Assembly (NCBI RefSeq): GCF_964019385.1
Contig: NC_088643.1
Location: 18,597,775-18,661,774 of the forward strand
Direction of reading: 5' to 3'
Source: Sycon ciliatum
Taxonomy: Eukaryota; Porifera; Calcarea; Leucosolenida; Sycettidae
DNA length: 64,000 nt
The position numbers were made by a program, and so were the translations under genes. This document shows, one piece after another, positions 10,601 to 24,600 of the stretch; the first letter of the stretch is position 1, and each line of letters starts with the position of its first letter. The notes under the pieces are model-generated. The model had not been told where the DNA came from and did not search any database. It saw only the letters and a program-made list of their open reading frames with translations.

Positions 10601-12138
10601 CGGGCCTGGAATCCGTTACATTCACACAATTGTTTCAAACGTTTGAACCAGGAATAGCAAATACTCAATAAAAACTCGCTGGTGGAAAGGTAATAGACCT
10701 CACTATGAGACGTGAAGACACAGCTGGTTATGTGGCCTTCAAAGAAATCATGCAACACTAGACGAAGCTTCCACTGGCACTGAGCTTCAGCTCCACCATT
10801 AATTTTTTACAGTGAGCTGAGCTGAACATGAATGAACATGTTTCGTGCGTGTGATGAACTCAGCAGTCTGTCGATGACAGATGTGGCATGTAGGCGTCGT
10901 CATCTTCGTCACGATGTAAGCCGAACATGACGTCATGATATAGTCAGTCTAGTCTAGTCGGATCGGATACCAAGGCATGTTTGTGTAGATGTATCTCAAG
11001 TCAAGACGGCAAGATCAAGACAAGACTCTACTCTTTTCTTTACTCTTGTCTTTCTGGATTCCTGTCTTTTGTGCCGTTGTTGTAACCAGTACTACTCCTT
11101 GGTTGTAACCCCACGAAACCCAGGTTAGCAGATACTTAGTACTAGTATATTTTTCAGTCGTCGGCATGTACCGGTGATAGAAAAGTAAGAAACTTGCAGC
11201 ACAAGCCTCCATTGTCAAGAATAAGACCTCTTCCAATAAAAGTCTTGAAATGCAAACATGCAACCATGAGTGCACAAACACTCTACACGTATCTGCTTTC
11301 CAGCACATACATAACCTGATACACATACACACACACACACACACATACACACACACACACACACACACAGATGCACCTACTGTAGCGGACATGGAAATCC
11401 AGTCGATTGACCGGGGCCGGCGCCCTCACTGGCCCTCAGCGTGTACAGAACGCTGCGTGCAGTGCACAAAGTCATGTTGATCCGATGCGACCAGCGCGCT
11501 GCAGCGCATAATTCATGTCCACGTTATCCACGCCTGCATGGCCAGCGTCCTGGGGCCACTAGACGTGCGACCGAATTTCCATGTCCACGACAGTACATCA
11601 CACAGAACAGACACAGCAAGGCCACCAGCCCAACACCATTTTTAAAACAGAACATGCGATGATGTACTTCGATCAGACAGCAAGAATGGAGCGAATATAC
11701 AGCATGGACAGCAATACGAAGAGAAGATTCAAGACCATAGCATGGCAACACGAGAACGAACATGTCAAAGGAAGTTTTTTTTTACAAAGGCTGTTGCGAG
11801 CAACATCAGACCGAACCCCCGGCAAGCACGCCATGCAACAAATAGGACACATGCACGAGTTGTTACACATGGGCATGCGCATGCCACGTACGAGTCGCTC
11901 GTACTAATTTAAAAAAAAAATGGGAAAAGAGAATAGCGCCATGGAGCACGGTCACGTGGCATGGCAATGTCCACACGGCCATGTAGCTACAATGCGACAG
12001 GACAAAATTGATACAAGCGGAGCAACGCATCGGTCAAGAAGAGAATACCGGGCAGCAAGACGTGCAGGGGGCGAAGACGGCGCGCTTGCAACGACGAGAG
12101 TGGAACCGGCAGCAAGTAGGGGGTGGCTGACAGGCTCA
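10586..12138. other. Intergenic: STK19 upstream / MAGOH downstream
   Basis: No conserved coding exon found on either strand. Holds a (CA)n array at about 11328-11368 that would read UG if MAGOH's 3' UTR extends there. No AATAAA on the minus strand was seen close to the MAGOH stop. Confidence 0.6.
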
Positions 12139-12352
12139 TCAGATGGGCTTGATCTTGAAGTGCAGACCGATTAGTGAGAAGACCATGCACTTGATATCTT
12201 GTACCAGGTAGTAGAAGTTACGGAGGCCCTCCGGATCCCTGCACAAACCATGGATAAGACAGACACCGACACGTTTGCTGAATATGGAAAAAAATGTAAC
12301 AGTTTCACAAAGCAAATTGCTCTCTCTCTCTCTCTCCTCACATACACACACA

Positions 12353-12417
<65 letters not shown>

Positions 12418-15400
12418 CGAACCCGGTGGGAGCACCGGCAGCAGCATCGATGCATCCATTACCGTTATCATCAGCTGCAATGGCAGCAGAAACAGGAGGA
12501 TAAGGCCCTTACTTGGACTTGGTGACGTCGATGAGTGATCCAATCTTCGATGTGGTAAACGAGATGTGCTGATCGTCAAAGACAATTTCCAGCTCCTGAC
12601 GACCAACACGGTCAGGTGACGGCCACATCTTGTCATCTTCCTTCATCACCTGATCAACCACAGGCAAGATTCAGGATCCACGTAAGCCACCAATGGATAC
12701 AGACTACTAAGTATTTTCAATGCTTTGGTGGCATTCAAGACAATGATAGCCTGCACTAACACTAGCACCGTGGCTGCCAGTTCGATTCTGTTTAGCTCGT
12801 AGTTGCACACATGAGAATTACCTGGCTGAACAGTTAGCTGTCTGCAGCATGGAGCAAGGTATGATCATGTCAACATCGTAAAGAAAATTGCAATAGCGCC
12901 ACTGTAATACGATCCGGGAAACAAGGCACTAGTACATGATTTTACTGGCACGGCATAGCCAAAACATTACAGTCGGCGTTGCAGCTCCCTTCACGTTTTG
13001 GCCACCCCTTCCAAAGTCAAAAGCACCACTGTACAATGCAAGAATCGACGTATCGACACCTCTGTTCTCTCAATGCAGGATGGATTGCCTACGGGTGTGT
13101 AAAGAGTAGATCACTGTACTAGTTCATTGCTACAGTTGTGTCAAAATGGCGATCGGCCTACATTATCATGCTGTACTCCATGTCATGATGTGTGGAGTGA
13201 TGCAGATTTGTACAGCTATGCACATACTTTCCCAGTCACCCCTCTTCAATTTCAAATAGGCTACAGCCATGGCATGTCCAGCAACAACATTACAAACCAG
13301 CCGTACCTCACTGTCATCGATAACTCTCATCAGCTCCTGTACAACAGCTTTGTGTACAACACACTGCAATGGCAAAAAAAAGAGAAGAATCCGTAACAGG
13401 CATGGTCATGATGGTGAAGAGAGAGGGGTGGCGGTGACGATAATAGAGGTGAGAGGGAACTGTTTCTTCAATACTCAGAGGCTACACTGCAGCCAATCAA
13501 TCCTCTCTCCAGCACCTTCACAATTAAGTTCCAGCACCTTCTTCTCCCTGATGAAACCCCAAGGACGGAAATTTGGAGACTAATTTAATTTCAATTGCAG
13601 TGGAAGAACTTGGTTGTAAAGGTGTTGGAGAGATGAGCAGTATTGTTCACAGAACTATTCCGTAGCAAAACCCAACAAAACACGAGTAGTGCTGATATTG
13701 AAGACCTTCCAAACAGCAGCTTCCCTCCTTCAGAGCTCAAGGATTATTATTCGCACGCCACCATATAGAACACCCAGCAGGAAACACAATAAAAGAAAGG
13801 AAGAAACGTACTTGAAGTAACTGAGTAGGTCCTTCACTGCTCGTCAGACCCCTAAGCCAAATCCACGGCTTAACACTATGCTCCAATACAAGCAGCAATA
13901 ACTAGCACAGAAATCTCCCGGAGAAAATCAGAACCAGGCACTACCTCGTCACTGATAGCAACAGTACCGGCCTAAGGGTGAAACCCACTCAATGAATATT
14001 ATATAGCAACGGTGCATTCCAACACACGTCGCAATCCAAGTAACACTGGGGAAATGCAGTGTAGATGAATTTCACTGTATGGTCCTGGAGGGGTTCTCGC
14101 TGATCTCCCATTAATTATAACATGTGGAATGCTGGTAAGTGGCCTTGCGGGCGGGTGTAGCTTATCTTTCGTTTGATAAAGCAGCAGCAGCAGCAGCAGT
14201 GGATCTTACCTCCTTGCGGATCATTGTATCGTTCTTGTACTTGGAATTATTTACGTATCTGAGGCGGCCTGCAAGGACATGTAACGGGGGTACAAACAGG
14301 TGCCGTTTGAAATGCGGGATTCAACGCGGGACACTACTCGCTCTAACTGCCCTGGTACAGTGTAGCCACCATCCCACTGAATGACATACCATACAACACT
14401 CATGGCTAGACTTTGCGACACCCACTTCCAGTGAAAATAGAAAGGTTCCACGCTACGTAAAGTCGAGCAATTTGACTTGAGTAGGCAGGGGGAAAAAACG
14501 TGAATTTGTACTCCACTTTAATACGGAAAGTTGTCTATGTAGAGTACGTACATGGGGCTCCGTGGGCGAATTGAGGGATTTTCATGACTCTCTCTCTGGG
14601 CCGTACACTTCGCATCCGGGGTTGCAATGGGCAGCTACGTGATTCGAAAACTCCACGGATCTGCATGCAGTGTACGTACAACTTCCCGTAGATTGACCAC
14701 GGTTTTTAATAACGTATGTTGTGCGAAACCTCTCTATTGCTGTGTCTATACAAGCATGTATGTTCACAGCACCAGTGCAAATCCACTACCTTACCACCTG
14801 TACAAAATGTTTGGCCCAACAGGGTGGGGCATTACACTTTGCTGTGCACTTTATTGTACCGCATGGTACTTGTGCCAAGAGGGTGCAGCTTCAGACTTTT
14901 GCTGCAGGGGCGTCTGCTAGGGGCAAAATTCCCAGATACATCATAGTTGGTGCGGATATGCGGCGGGAAGTGGCGTAACGCGTACAATTGAGCTGCAGTT
15001 GTGCAACAGGAGACCTGCTTGAAAGCTGCTCATAGGTACTACATCACTAAAATGTAATCCAGGACGTTCGCTGTGACAGCAACACAGTCCAGTTACATAC
15101 TGTATTATTCTTGGTTTCATTTACTCTTCCTAGTATCTACTTGCTCTCCACATGTGAAGCGTTTGTTAGCTACTACAGTGTGAGTCTGGGTCATCGGCGG
15201 TGGTCATGTCCAGAGCCCCTTGATAAGCTACTTGTGCCTGGGCTATCCTAAACAAACACTAACTACAATAAAGTGAGCCAGGAAATGTGGGTACAGTATG
15301 CCTATTTTCTCCGTTACTACACGTAAAGACGCCTTGCACATAATCCTATTAATTCAGACAAATCGAAAAAAGAACTGGGCCTATTAGTATTATTAAACTC

Positions 15401-15737
15401 ACATAAATATAACACAGTGTGATAAACGTGAACACTACGCTACTTTTCACGGCCTTGTATACAAAACTATTACAAATGATAAAAACCCAGGCTTCGTAGG
15501 CAATAGAAAATGACACCATACAAAAATGGATGTGAAAATGTGAGGGGGGAATGGAACGCCACTGCATCTATTCAGTAGCTCAGTTGACAAGAACGCCTGC
15601 TTTTACACCTGTTATGTACTCGATAACTTTAGGACCTTACCGTCGGGTCTAACTTCAAATTCCAAGAATTCATGGCCAAATTTTCCTTTGTGTCCAACAT
15701 AGTAACGGAGATAGAAATCCTTTTCCCTGCTCGCCAT
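12139..15737 (-). CDS. MAGOH: Mago nashi homologue (exon junction complex core), complete, 5 exons
   Basis: Exons in transcript order: 15641-15737, 14210-14268, 13307-13363, 12513-12649, 12139-12238. They sum to 450 nt, a 149-aa protein close to the usual ~146 aa, and every junction is in frame. The protein is nearly identical to MAGOH throughout: [20 protein letters not shown] in exon 1, [19 protein letters not shown] in exon 2, IDDSE in exon 3, [20 protein letters not shown] in exon 4 and [11 protein letters not shown] at the C-terminus. MAGOH pairs with RBM8A/Y14 and locks eIF4A3 on spliced mRNA, so it acts in mRNA localisation and nonsense-mediated decay. The first [13 protein letters not shown], matches the family start. 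Intron 4 holds a (CA)n tract on the plus strand, so (UG)n in the transcript, about 100 nt upstream of exon 5. STK19 starts about 1.55 kb downstream on the same strand. Confidence 0.98.
12343..12415. repeat. (CA)n in MAGOH intron 4
   Basis: A nearly perfect CA run preceded by (CT)n. It reads (UG)n followed by (GA)n in the MAGOH transcript, about 100 nt upstream of exon 5. Confidence 0.96.
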
Positions 15738-16087
15738 GACTCTGCAATTTCCGTTACAGTACTCTCCAAACGATCTAAATTCCTCCTGCTCTAGCTCAGG
15801 AGATCAACACTCTTCTGTAAGAAAGAAGGCTTGAACTAATAAATTACTTGCATCTTCTTCGTGCAGGCAAAATAATCAGCGCCCACTATAAAAATTATTG
15901 ATGTTCTTTTTGAATTTTGCTCATGCGAAAGCGAAAAAAAAGCGTCACCCACGTACGCAGCCATTTTGTCTGGTTGCGAGTGGCAACTGGCTTCTGTGGC
16001 GTCGTCATCTTCGGGTTCCCTGATCTGACCAGGCCAGGGTGTACGTACTGTACTCTGTAGATCTACGACTCGTACTAGATCTACTTA

Positions 16088-16357
16088 CCGTATTATAAGC
16101 ACAGTCTCATAATAGCACGTCTCCAATAATAAAACACCTTGGGCGGCATTCAAAAAATAAAGTGCTCAGTTTCCATTATAAGTACACTGTGTAAATTCAT
16201 TATCTGTACGTGCGAAAAAAACCCTGAAATGTGTGCGTCTGACATGAATTTGGCATGGCAACATGCCTCAGTGTGTGAAATGAGGTTGATTAATAGCACG
16301 GGGCGGAGGTACATTGAAAAAATAAAGGACCGTGCTTATATTAGAGATAAAAAACCG
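16088..16357. mobile_element. MITE family M2, copy 1 (degenerate ends)
   Basis: Begins CCGTATTATAAGCACAGTCT and shares most of its length with 23912-24223 (GGGCGGCATTC..AATAAAGTGCTCAGT..GGGGCGGAGGTACATTGAA). The right end is altered by an A-run. Flanked by TA. Confidence 0.82.
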
Positions 16358-16605
16358 TAGATCTACTCATTCATATGTCAAGTCCGGGCCATGGTACTTT
16401 TGGTAGAATCCGAGGCTACCGAGAGTACACATCGTGACCTCTCCCCCGGACAGCTAGCTGTTTCGCCTTTCAAGGGTAGGTCTCCTTGGCCTTGGCTGAG
16501 CTCAGAGCCACTGACTAAACCGATTGCAAGGACTCAGCACCCACGTTGTGTCGTGGCCGGCTATTCTCAGCGGTCCTACGGCTACTAGTACGTGTCAGTT
16601 ATCAT

Positions 16606-16643
16606 CAAGAGTTCATAACATTCATGGGGGTTATGAACTCTTG
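16606..16643. mobile_element. 38-bp CAAGAG...CTCTTG micro-element
   Basis: The arms CAAGAGTTCATAAC and GTTATGAACTCTTG are perfect 14-bp inverted repeats. The flanks TTATCAT and TTGTCAT match at 6 of 7 bases, a 7-bp target duplication as at the other members. Confidence 0.75.
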
Positions 16644-17099
16644 TTGTCATGGTTACCAGTATCCCAAGCCAGTTGGCACGAAGTCAATGTGTGCCTGCCC
16701 TCAAGTTGGTGATGGTCATCCCCCCCCCAGGCGGACCTCAGACCCAAAGCACAGAGAAACTAGGGTGGGGGGAACCCTCAGGTCCGGTACTGAGTAAAAC
16801 ATAGAAAGACAAAGCAAAAGTAGGTGAGAAGAAAGGCTGCAACTCAGGGAACTGGCCAAACCCGGCTCAAGCGGATAAGTCCGCTTGGGCGGTGTTACAT
16901 GTACTGTTAGTGTCCACATCTACATAATTATCGTATGCGCTGTTGTACTTCTTGGCCACCCCAGACATCCATGATAGTCACTATGGCATATTGTGTTATG
17001 TTATGCATCTAGCCTGGACTTGGCGGGTTTTAGTTGCTGTGCATGAGTTGAGTCAGGCCTCTTGTTATTTTGGATTGAGGAAACAGAGAATCATGACTA

Positions 17100-17358
17100 C
17101 AGTCCATTTCAAAACTATAGACGCGTACCTAGGCAAAAACCGTTATGCCAGCATCTACTAGTATACCACATAGAATCTGTGATCACTTTGTGCATAAATT
17201 TTTCCAAATTGGGCGTCTGTTATCCAATCCTTTAGAAACTATATGAGAGTAATTGTGGAGCGATCCTGAGCAATATTCCGAAAAGTATTCTCAAAAAGTT
17301 CCAGCCAAATTTGAAATATTTCAAAAACCCTACGCGTCTATAGTTTTGAAATGCACTG
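17100..17358 (-). mobile_element. MITE family M1, copy 2 (inverted)
   Basis: Carries the same ~250 bp as 10178-10428 in opposite orientation, with CAGTCCATTTCAAAAC at the left and its complement at the right. TA on both sides. Confidence 0.87.
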
Positions 17359-18229
17359 TACACTAGGCGGAAGCGGAACTCCTATCATGAACAAAGTCTA
17401 TTCAAGTCCGAGCTACTCTAAGCTGATCCAAAAACCTCTTCGATATCTGGCAAGTTCAGTGAACTTATACTACGCTAACGTCTTTTTTCCAGCGAGCAGC
17501 TGCGAAGAGAAGGATCGAGCAGGCAACAGCAAGCAGAGGTCAGCAGGAGCCAGCGCCATACCATGGTAAGGAAAGTAACAATGCAAGCAGCCAGCCGGAA
17601 AGACCGTGAATGCGGCAACTGAGTCATGCTACCACATTGACTATGTCAATGACTCATGTGCAAGCATCACTACAGCATTCTGAGCACGTTTCCTCCAGTC
17701 AACCGAAACTGAAAAAAATCTGAGCATAATAACGCTAGCATGCAGCCTACTAACTTGGAAGCGCATCTAGTATTTTTCAACAAAACTACATGAATATATG
17801 GATGTACCTAGATGCTGGGACTGAAACCCCGTTAGTAAATAGAAATCTGAGATTCCCTGGCAAAACGTGGCGAAATTGTTCACCGATTACAATATAGTTT
17901 GTTAGAAAGACACAAGGTAATCTATCTGCCACAGATGATATTCGTGCGCAATTTTTTGAATCAAAGCTGTCACCCATTGCTTCGTGAAAACTGAAAAGTC
18001 TGCGCTTCTATTCAAGAGGGGCTTGTATTAATTCAAAATGGTTGTTGCAGGGGGAGGTGGGTGCATTATTCAAGAGGGGCTTATATTCGAGAGAGGCTTC
18101 TAATTGAGTGGGTATCAGCGGGTAATTAATTTATTTGATGGTTCAGAAATTATCTACTAACGAGGGAGGACCTATAACAGTGGCCGTAAGCTTGACATGA
18201 TGACACTTGTGCCAGTATAAAAACAAATA

Positions 18230-18404
18230 CCGTAAAGTCTTGTATAAAAGCCGCGGCGGCTTCTATGACTTTCTTGGTGAAATTTTGCAGGCTTCTATAT
18301 GAGACAGGTATGTATATCAACACTAAAAGCAGGCTTATGTGTGATTTGATGGGCCCAAAATTGCGGCTTCTATTCAAGTGCGGCTTTTATACAAGACTTT
18401 ACGG
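18230..18404. mobile_element. 175-bp MITE family M3 with perfect 25-bp TIRs
   Basis: The left CCGTAAAGTCTTGTATAAAA, continuing to GCCGC, is exactly complementary to the right end. TA duplicated at 18228-18229 and 18405-18406. The terminal pattern CCGTAA.GTC..GTATAAAAGC recurs in the 32310-32916 element. Confidence 0.92.
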
Positions 18405-18621
18405 TAATTAAAACAAATAATTATGTAGAACTACTTCGAATTACTACCGTTGCAAATTTTAAATTCAATAAATCCTAAATAGAAAAATCTGATACATAAT
18501 CTGCTAAGAATAACCTACTACCATCGCAATGTGGTTAGATGTACATGCTATATGTTATGCCATTCTAGTGGCATCATCTACTGCCGGAAATGTCACACGG
18601 GGAGACGCTGATTATGTGCAG

Positions 18622-21600
18622 TCACTTCAAGCTCTCACTTTTTTCTGCACCAGGTGATGGAATTCCACAGCAGGATGGCTGGCCACGCGGATTGGCCATC
18701 CGATACGCGTACACTGCCCGCGCTGTTGGGTCACCTACAGCAATGGCAACGAAGAGAGCACACACGTTTGACATTGAAAAGAGAGAGTACAGGCCGTTCA
18801 CTGAACTGCAACAATGATAGCAGGTGCTAGGGTCATCTTAGAAATGACGCAACCGCTTGAATCTAGACCCTCTCCACTACATAAGATGACGATTTGGGAA
18901 TAAATCCTTTGGCAGAAAAATGTAATAAAACTCGGATGTTGAGCAATAGTAGTATGATTGTACAGAGTATGGACCTATGTGTTACTCGTAACATACTGTA
19001 GAGGCAGAAAATTTCGTCGGTCAATAATTTCGTCCAACTCCAAAGAAAAGGAGTTCGTCCGGTTGAAAATTTCGTCCATGGGTCATAAGAGTGTATAGAA
19101 ACACTGGACAAATCGATATTCGTCCTACATTTAATTTAGTCCAAAAGCTCCTTGGACGAAAAAGACGAAATTAAATTCCAGACGAATATTTCTGCTTATA
19201 CAGTACAGGTCCTTACCCTTAACAGAAAATTTCCTTCTAATTTCAAGTACAATAAGTACAACTCTTTCGTTTGCCTCCAGACACAAGGGATGAAAACCTT
19301 TCTGAACACCTCATTTCGCGCACTGTACTCACTTTCTGTGGAATCCACTTCAAAAAATGTAACCACACTTGAGCAGAGGCTGATGGATAGCGAGGCAAAT
19401 CCTCCCATGGAGTTACCACCGTGCCAAAACTTCAGCAATCCTTCGGGTACTGAGCTCTATACATGTACAGGGAAATAGGGAATCAATCGGCCTGCTTTAG
19501 TGGAGGTACAAACGTGTCTTCTCGCACGCCAGGCGGATCATCAGAATTTAGTTTGAATAAAAAAAAGAGTAAATTATCGTATCCGTTCCCGAAGTGCAGG
19601 GAGAAAACGGTTCAACATACAGTAAAGTCTGTCATTGCCGACCATTCAAGGACACCCACACATGGTCCAAATAGTCCCCCTACTGAACCAGGGCCAGTTT
19701 CCTGCAAGTGACACCCTTTGGTCACAGTTCTAGTGGTCCTCTGGAACAGGCGGTCGGTCGCCTTATCAGACCGCTCCCCTACACACACACAGGCTTACTG
19801 TCAATAGCGCCACAAAGAGCCGGTATCAATTGTGGACAAATAGTGGCTGAGCGCATACAGTAGAGGAGCCGCAAGATGTGAAATTTGAGCAGAGCTCTTA
19901 GTACCGGTACCACTGACTTAGCCAAGAATCACCCTCGACAGTTGAACACAGGCCCGGCGGAACCAGTCCGGTTGGTCAGGCCCTGGCTGGACCAACGTTT
20001 TAGCCACCAACACGTGCGGTGGCCGTGCGCACCCGCCATATCATGCAGGGCCGCCGGAACCGGTCCGGTTGGTCAGGTTTTCACCGGACCAACATTTTAG
20101 CCACCAACACCTACTAATGCTGTGGAGGTCATGTGTACCCGCCATATCATACACAAACTATGAAAGGCACTGAAACTACCGGACCAATCAAAAACTGCTT
20201 CCCGCGGTCCTGTCATGCACAATGCGTGAAGGGCTATTGTATGGCCGGACCAATCCAAAACTGCTTCCACTGGTACTGGAATGTACGCAAAGGACCAAAG
20301 CCAGCACACCTATGTGGAATTGAGCAGCTATTCAGGGCACCTACCTTCCGTTCAGTGCTGCTGGAGCTGAATGTTGCCGAGCCCACAACAAACATATCCA
20401 CCTTTTGCGTCACAGAGTGGATATGCTGCAGGTTATGGTCGTGACCAGAGAAATACCTGAGCACAGGAAAAAGAAGAACAAAGCAGAACAGATCGCAAAC
20501 CACATTTCTGTTTCTGTGGACCACTGTTAAACACTCAATACTAGGAAACAATGTGATACCTGGTCTGGTGGTTGGAGAGGGTGTCAGTGGCACCGATCCA
20601 CTGGCACGGATGCAAAATAGCACACAACCCCAAACATTACAGAACTCAGTGCAGTTCCCATGTATGCAGGGCAACATCTTAAATTAAAAGCAAGCTAGTA
20701 AACTTATGCCTGCTCTCCCTTGCTCATTGGTGCAAGAAAACACACAGAATTGTAACATACAAGCAAGAGTACATTTTAAAGGGGAAGTTAAGGCAAAAAT
20801 TAAAATTTCACCAGTTGTAGTCTTCGGGGTGCTGAGTCGAATGGTCTTGGTCCGAGAAAGCTGAGATGCTCCCTTCCTACTTGAATCCCAATCGAACTCG
20901 CGCACTTCCACCGAAACTGGGTGACTGCGCCCTACTAGGTGGGGATTTGTATGCAAAATGTCACTAAAAGCGCCATTTCGTTCTTATAAAAGCACGGATG
21001 ACCACGATTGACCCATATGTTGTAGTCTTTTGGACGCTGAGTCGACTGGTTTTGGTCCGAAAAGGCTGCGATGCAGCTTTCCTCCTTTATTCCCAATCGA
21101 ACATGGTTGAACAAGCGGTCACGTGCTCCTGCGTACACCAGCCACCTGGTCACCGTGCCTGCAGGGCAGGCGCGTCGGAAGGACTTTGGAGGTGGGGCGG
21201 CCATGGAAGGGGGGTCCGGGGGTCGTCTCCCGGGAAAAAATTTCAAAAATTGAAGCCAATTGCAAGCATTTCCGGGCATTTGGTGCCATTTCAGTGTACG
21301 GTATCTACAATGAAAGACTTTTTGATTCTGCAAAAAAACAAGAAGATGCTACGATCGGGGACAAACATTACCCTCCCCAGGGAAAAAAATTCAACAATTG
21401 AAGCCAATTGCAAGCATTCCCAGGCATTTGGTGCCATTAGATCTACATGGACTTTTGATTCTGCAACAAACCACGATCGGGGACAAGGATTTGCCACGTT
21501 TGCGCTGAGATCATCGCGCTTTGTTGCAGTGTGCTAAAAAAAAAAAAAAAAAAAAAAAACGGCCGAAAAAGTGGGGCGGCCATGGCCGCCCCGGCCGGTG

Positions 21601-24600
21601 CGGTTCCGACGCCCTTGCAGGGTACAACTTACTAGCCTCTTTGACCTTTTTTGGGTGCAGTCCTGTCACTCGAGTTGAACCTTGGTGTGAAAGTTGTCGC
21701 CTGCTGGTGTGGTGACCAGGTGATTTGGGCACCCAGGAGCACGTGACCGCTTGTTCAACCATGTTCGATTGGGAATAAAGGAGGAACGCTGCATCGCAGT
21801 TTTTTCGGACCAAAACCAGTCGACCCAGCATCCAAAAGACTACAACATATGGGCCAATCGCGGTCATCCGTGCCTTTATAAGAACGAAATGGCGCTTTTA
21901 GTGACATTTTGCATACAAATCCCCGTCTAGTAGGGCGCAGGCACCCAGTTTCGGTGGAAGTGCGCGAGTTCAATTGGGATTCAAGTAGGAAGGGAGTGTC
22001 TCAGCTTTCTCGGACCAAGACCATTCGACTCAGCACCCCGAAGACTACAACTGGTGAAATTTTAATTTTTGCCTTACTTCCCCTTTAAACCCCCCAGAGT
22101 GTGCAACGCCTGATCCAGCTCTGCATAGGGTCCTGGTCGAGCGTAATCGGATCTTTGCGTCATAATACCGTACACATCTGAGGGGAGCCCGGGGAGTCGC
22201 GGGTACTCTAGGATCAAAAACAACGGTGCCCTGCCTCGAGACCGGCCTTGCGCTGGTGTGGAGTGTACGCATGACATCAGAAGATCCGATTACGCTCACC
22301 AACACCCTATGCAGAGCTGGATCAGGTGTTGCACACTCTGGGGGGCTATGTACTCTTGATACAAGTAAGCACGTGGGTATTACTCACATGGCCACGCCGT
22401 GTCGCTCCAATAATGGCAGCAATCGCCTAACCAGGAGAGAACTTGATCCATGGCTGCCAACACTGTAAACTGGTAGACCAAACGAAAAAGAATCACAGAA
22501 GACAGAGGTTGGACAAAGGCATTTTTTTTTCATTCTGACAGAAACACCAGTACTAGTTCAGCCCACTCAGGGTGGATTCCTGCACTGAGCCATGTGCATT
22601 TGAACCTAAATTACCGTTCCCCATCTAATTGTGAAACAGATATCTTCCTTCCCATCTCGCAAATAGTCATGGAATACCTTGCGTAGTGAGAACTGACAGG
22701 GCTACCCACCCCTTCCCTCATCGACATAATATTATACCGTATTTTCCGGAGTACATGTATAGAAATACGGTACATGCACATGCACGCCGGGGAGTCGTAA
22801 AATACCGGTATTTTACGACTCCCTGATGCACGCACAGACATGTCACGCATATTACGGGCACAAGCTTACTCGGATGATGGCCAACCACTATGATCCAGTC
22901 GGCCGTACTCTTGGAGAGCCGAGAAGATATCCAGCTCCATTGCTTTTCGTCAGTCGCAGCTTCTCGGAAGAAGCCGAACAGCAACGTTTGTGTGTCTAAG
23001 AACAGGATTTGATAGGAGAGGGTGGAAGTGCTGCAAGGAAGTAGGAAGAAACAAAACAGTAGAGGATATGCAATATATTTATAGTAAAGAAAAAAGGTTC
23101 TAAAATGGTTGTTCCTAATCGATTTTCTTGAGACTATCATCAGGGAAAAATCGTCTCACAATAGAGGCTATACGGAGAAACAAACTACTTATAGGTTATA
23201 GCAAGAGTACATAAACAAGAGTGTGCAACTCCGGATCTCTCCTGCACAATCTCCAGATACCCCCGCCCACGGCGGAATTTTTTGTTGACGTCACCTTTTT
23301 TCAGAGAAACGCGGACTTTGCCGCAGAGCAGTGTGAGAGCACGTGCTGGGCACCGACCTTGTAGTGTAAAGCCCGGCCAAGTGCACGAGGGAAACCTCTC
23401 CAAAAGGCTCGCAGCGCGTGCGTCGTCGAAAAGATTACGTCAACAAAAAATTCCGCCGTGGGCCAACCCATCCGCGAGTTGCACACTCTTGTTTATCTAC
23501 TCTTGGTTATAGGATAGTGGGAAGTATACAAGGTGAGGCGTGAAAAGAAAAAATAAAGTGGGAGAGAAGACGAAAGAAATTAGAAGAAAAGATGTGAGAG
23601 TGTTCCGACGGTGTGAGCTACTACAAAAGGTGAGTGAAATGAAGACTCTTCACCTAGCATTTACACACGTATTCATTCGCATGCACCTACACCTCACAGT
23701 TCCTCACTCTATCACATTCACCTGCTTCCACGCCTTCATTTCACCTTGTATACTTCCCACTATCCTATAACCTATAAGTAGTTTGTTTCTCCGTATAGCC
23801 TCTATTGTGAGACGATTTTTCCCTGATGATAGTCTCAAGAAAATCGATTAGGAACAACCATTTTAGATACATGTATTCTCATTCATCATTTTGTAATGTC
23901 CGCTTCACTTACCGTATTATCTCTAATATAAGCACAGTCTCCAATAATAGCACGTCTCCAATAATAGAACACCTTGGGGCGGCATTCAAAAAATAAAGTG
24001 CTCAGTCTCCATTATAAGCACACTGTGTAAATTCATTATCTGTACCGGCGAAAAACCCCTGAAATGTGTGAGTCTGACATGAATTTGGCATGGCAACAAG
24101 CCTCTGAAATGAGGTTGAAATAATAATGGAACAGTCTCCAATAAAGGAACGTCTCCAATAATAGCACGGGGCGGAGGTACATTGAACAAATAAAGGACTG
24201 TGCTTATATTAGAGATAATACGGTATGCTATTAATCGCATTAATAAAGTTACTAAACAATCAGCTCATGAGATAACACTGCACGACACTGACCGACGGTA
24301 CTGAAGTTGTATAACTAACTGGCTAACAGCTCTAGCACATCTTGGATGCGCACTCCAACAGCCTTCCAACTTGGAAGGTTCAAAGTTATAGAAATAACAT
24401 GAGTTTATAGCAGTGTTTATATTCCCATAAACATTACGACACCGGTGTTTATTCTATATGTGCTGTGAAACTGCAGTAGAACATACATGTAACCTGAAGG
24501 TCTATAAAATGATGAAAATCTGTACTTCATAGCTGCTTTTAAAGGGGAAGTTAAGGCAAAAATCAAAATTTCACCAGTTGTAGTCTTCGAATTGCTGAGT

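Larger units (their letters stand above)
15738..18621. other. Intergenic between MAGOH start and phosphatase A end, MITE-rich
   Basis: Contains four TIR elements (16088-16357, 16606-16643, 17100-17358, 18230-18404) and no recognisable gene. A TTTATT at about 18127, about 490 bp past the phosphatase A stop, could be its poly(A) signal on the minus strand. Confidence 0.6.
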
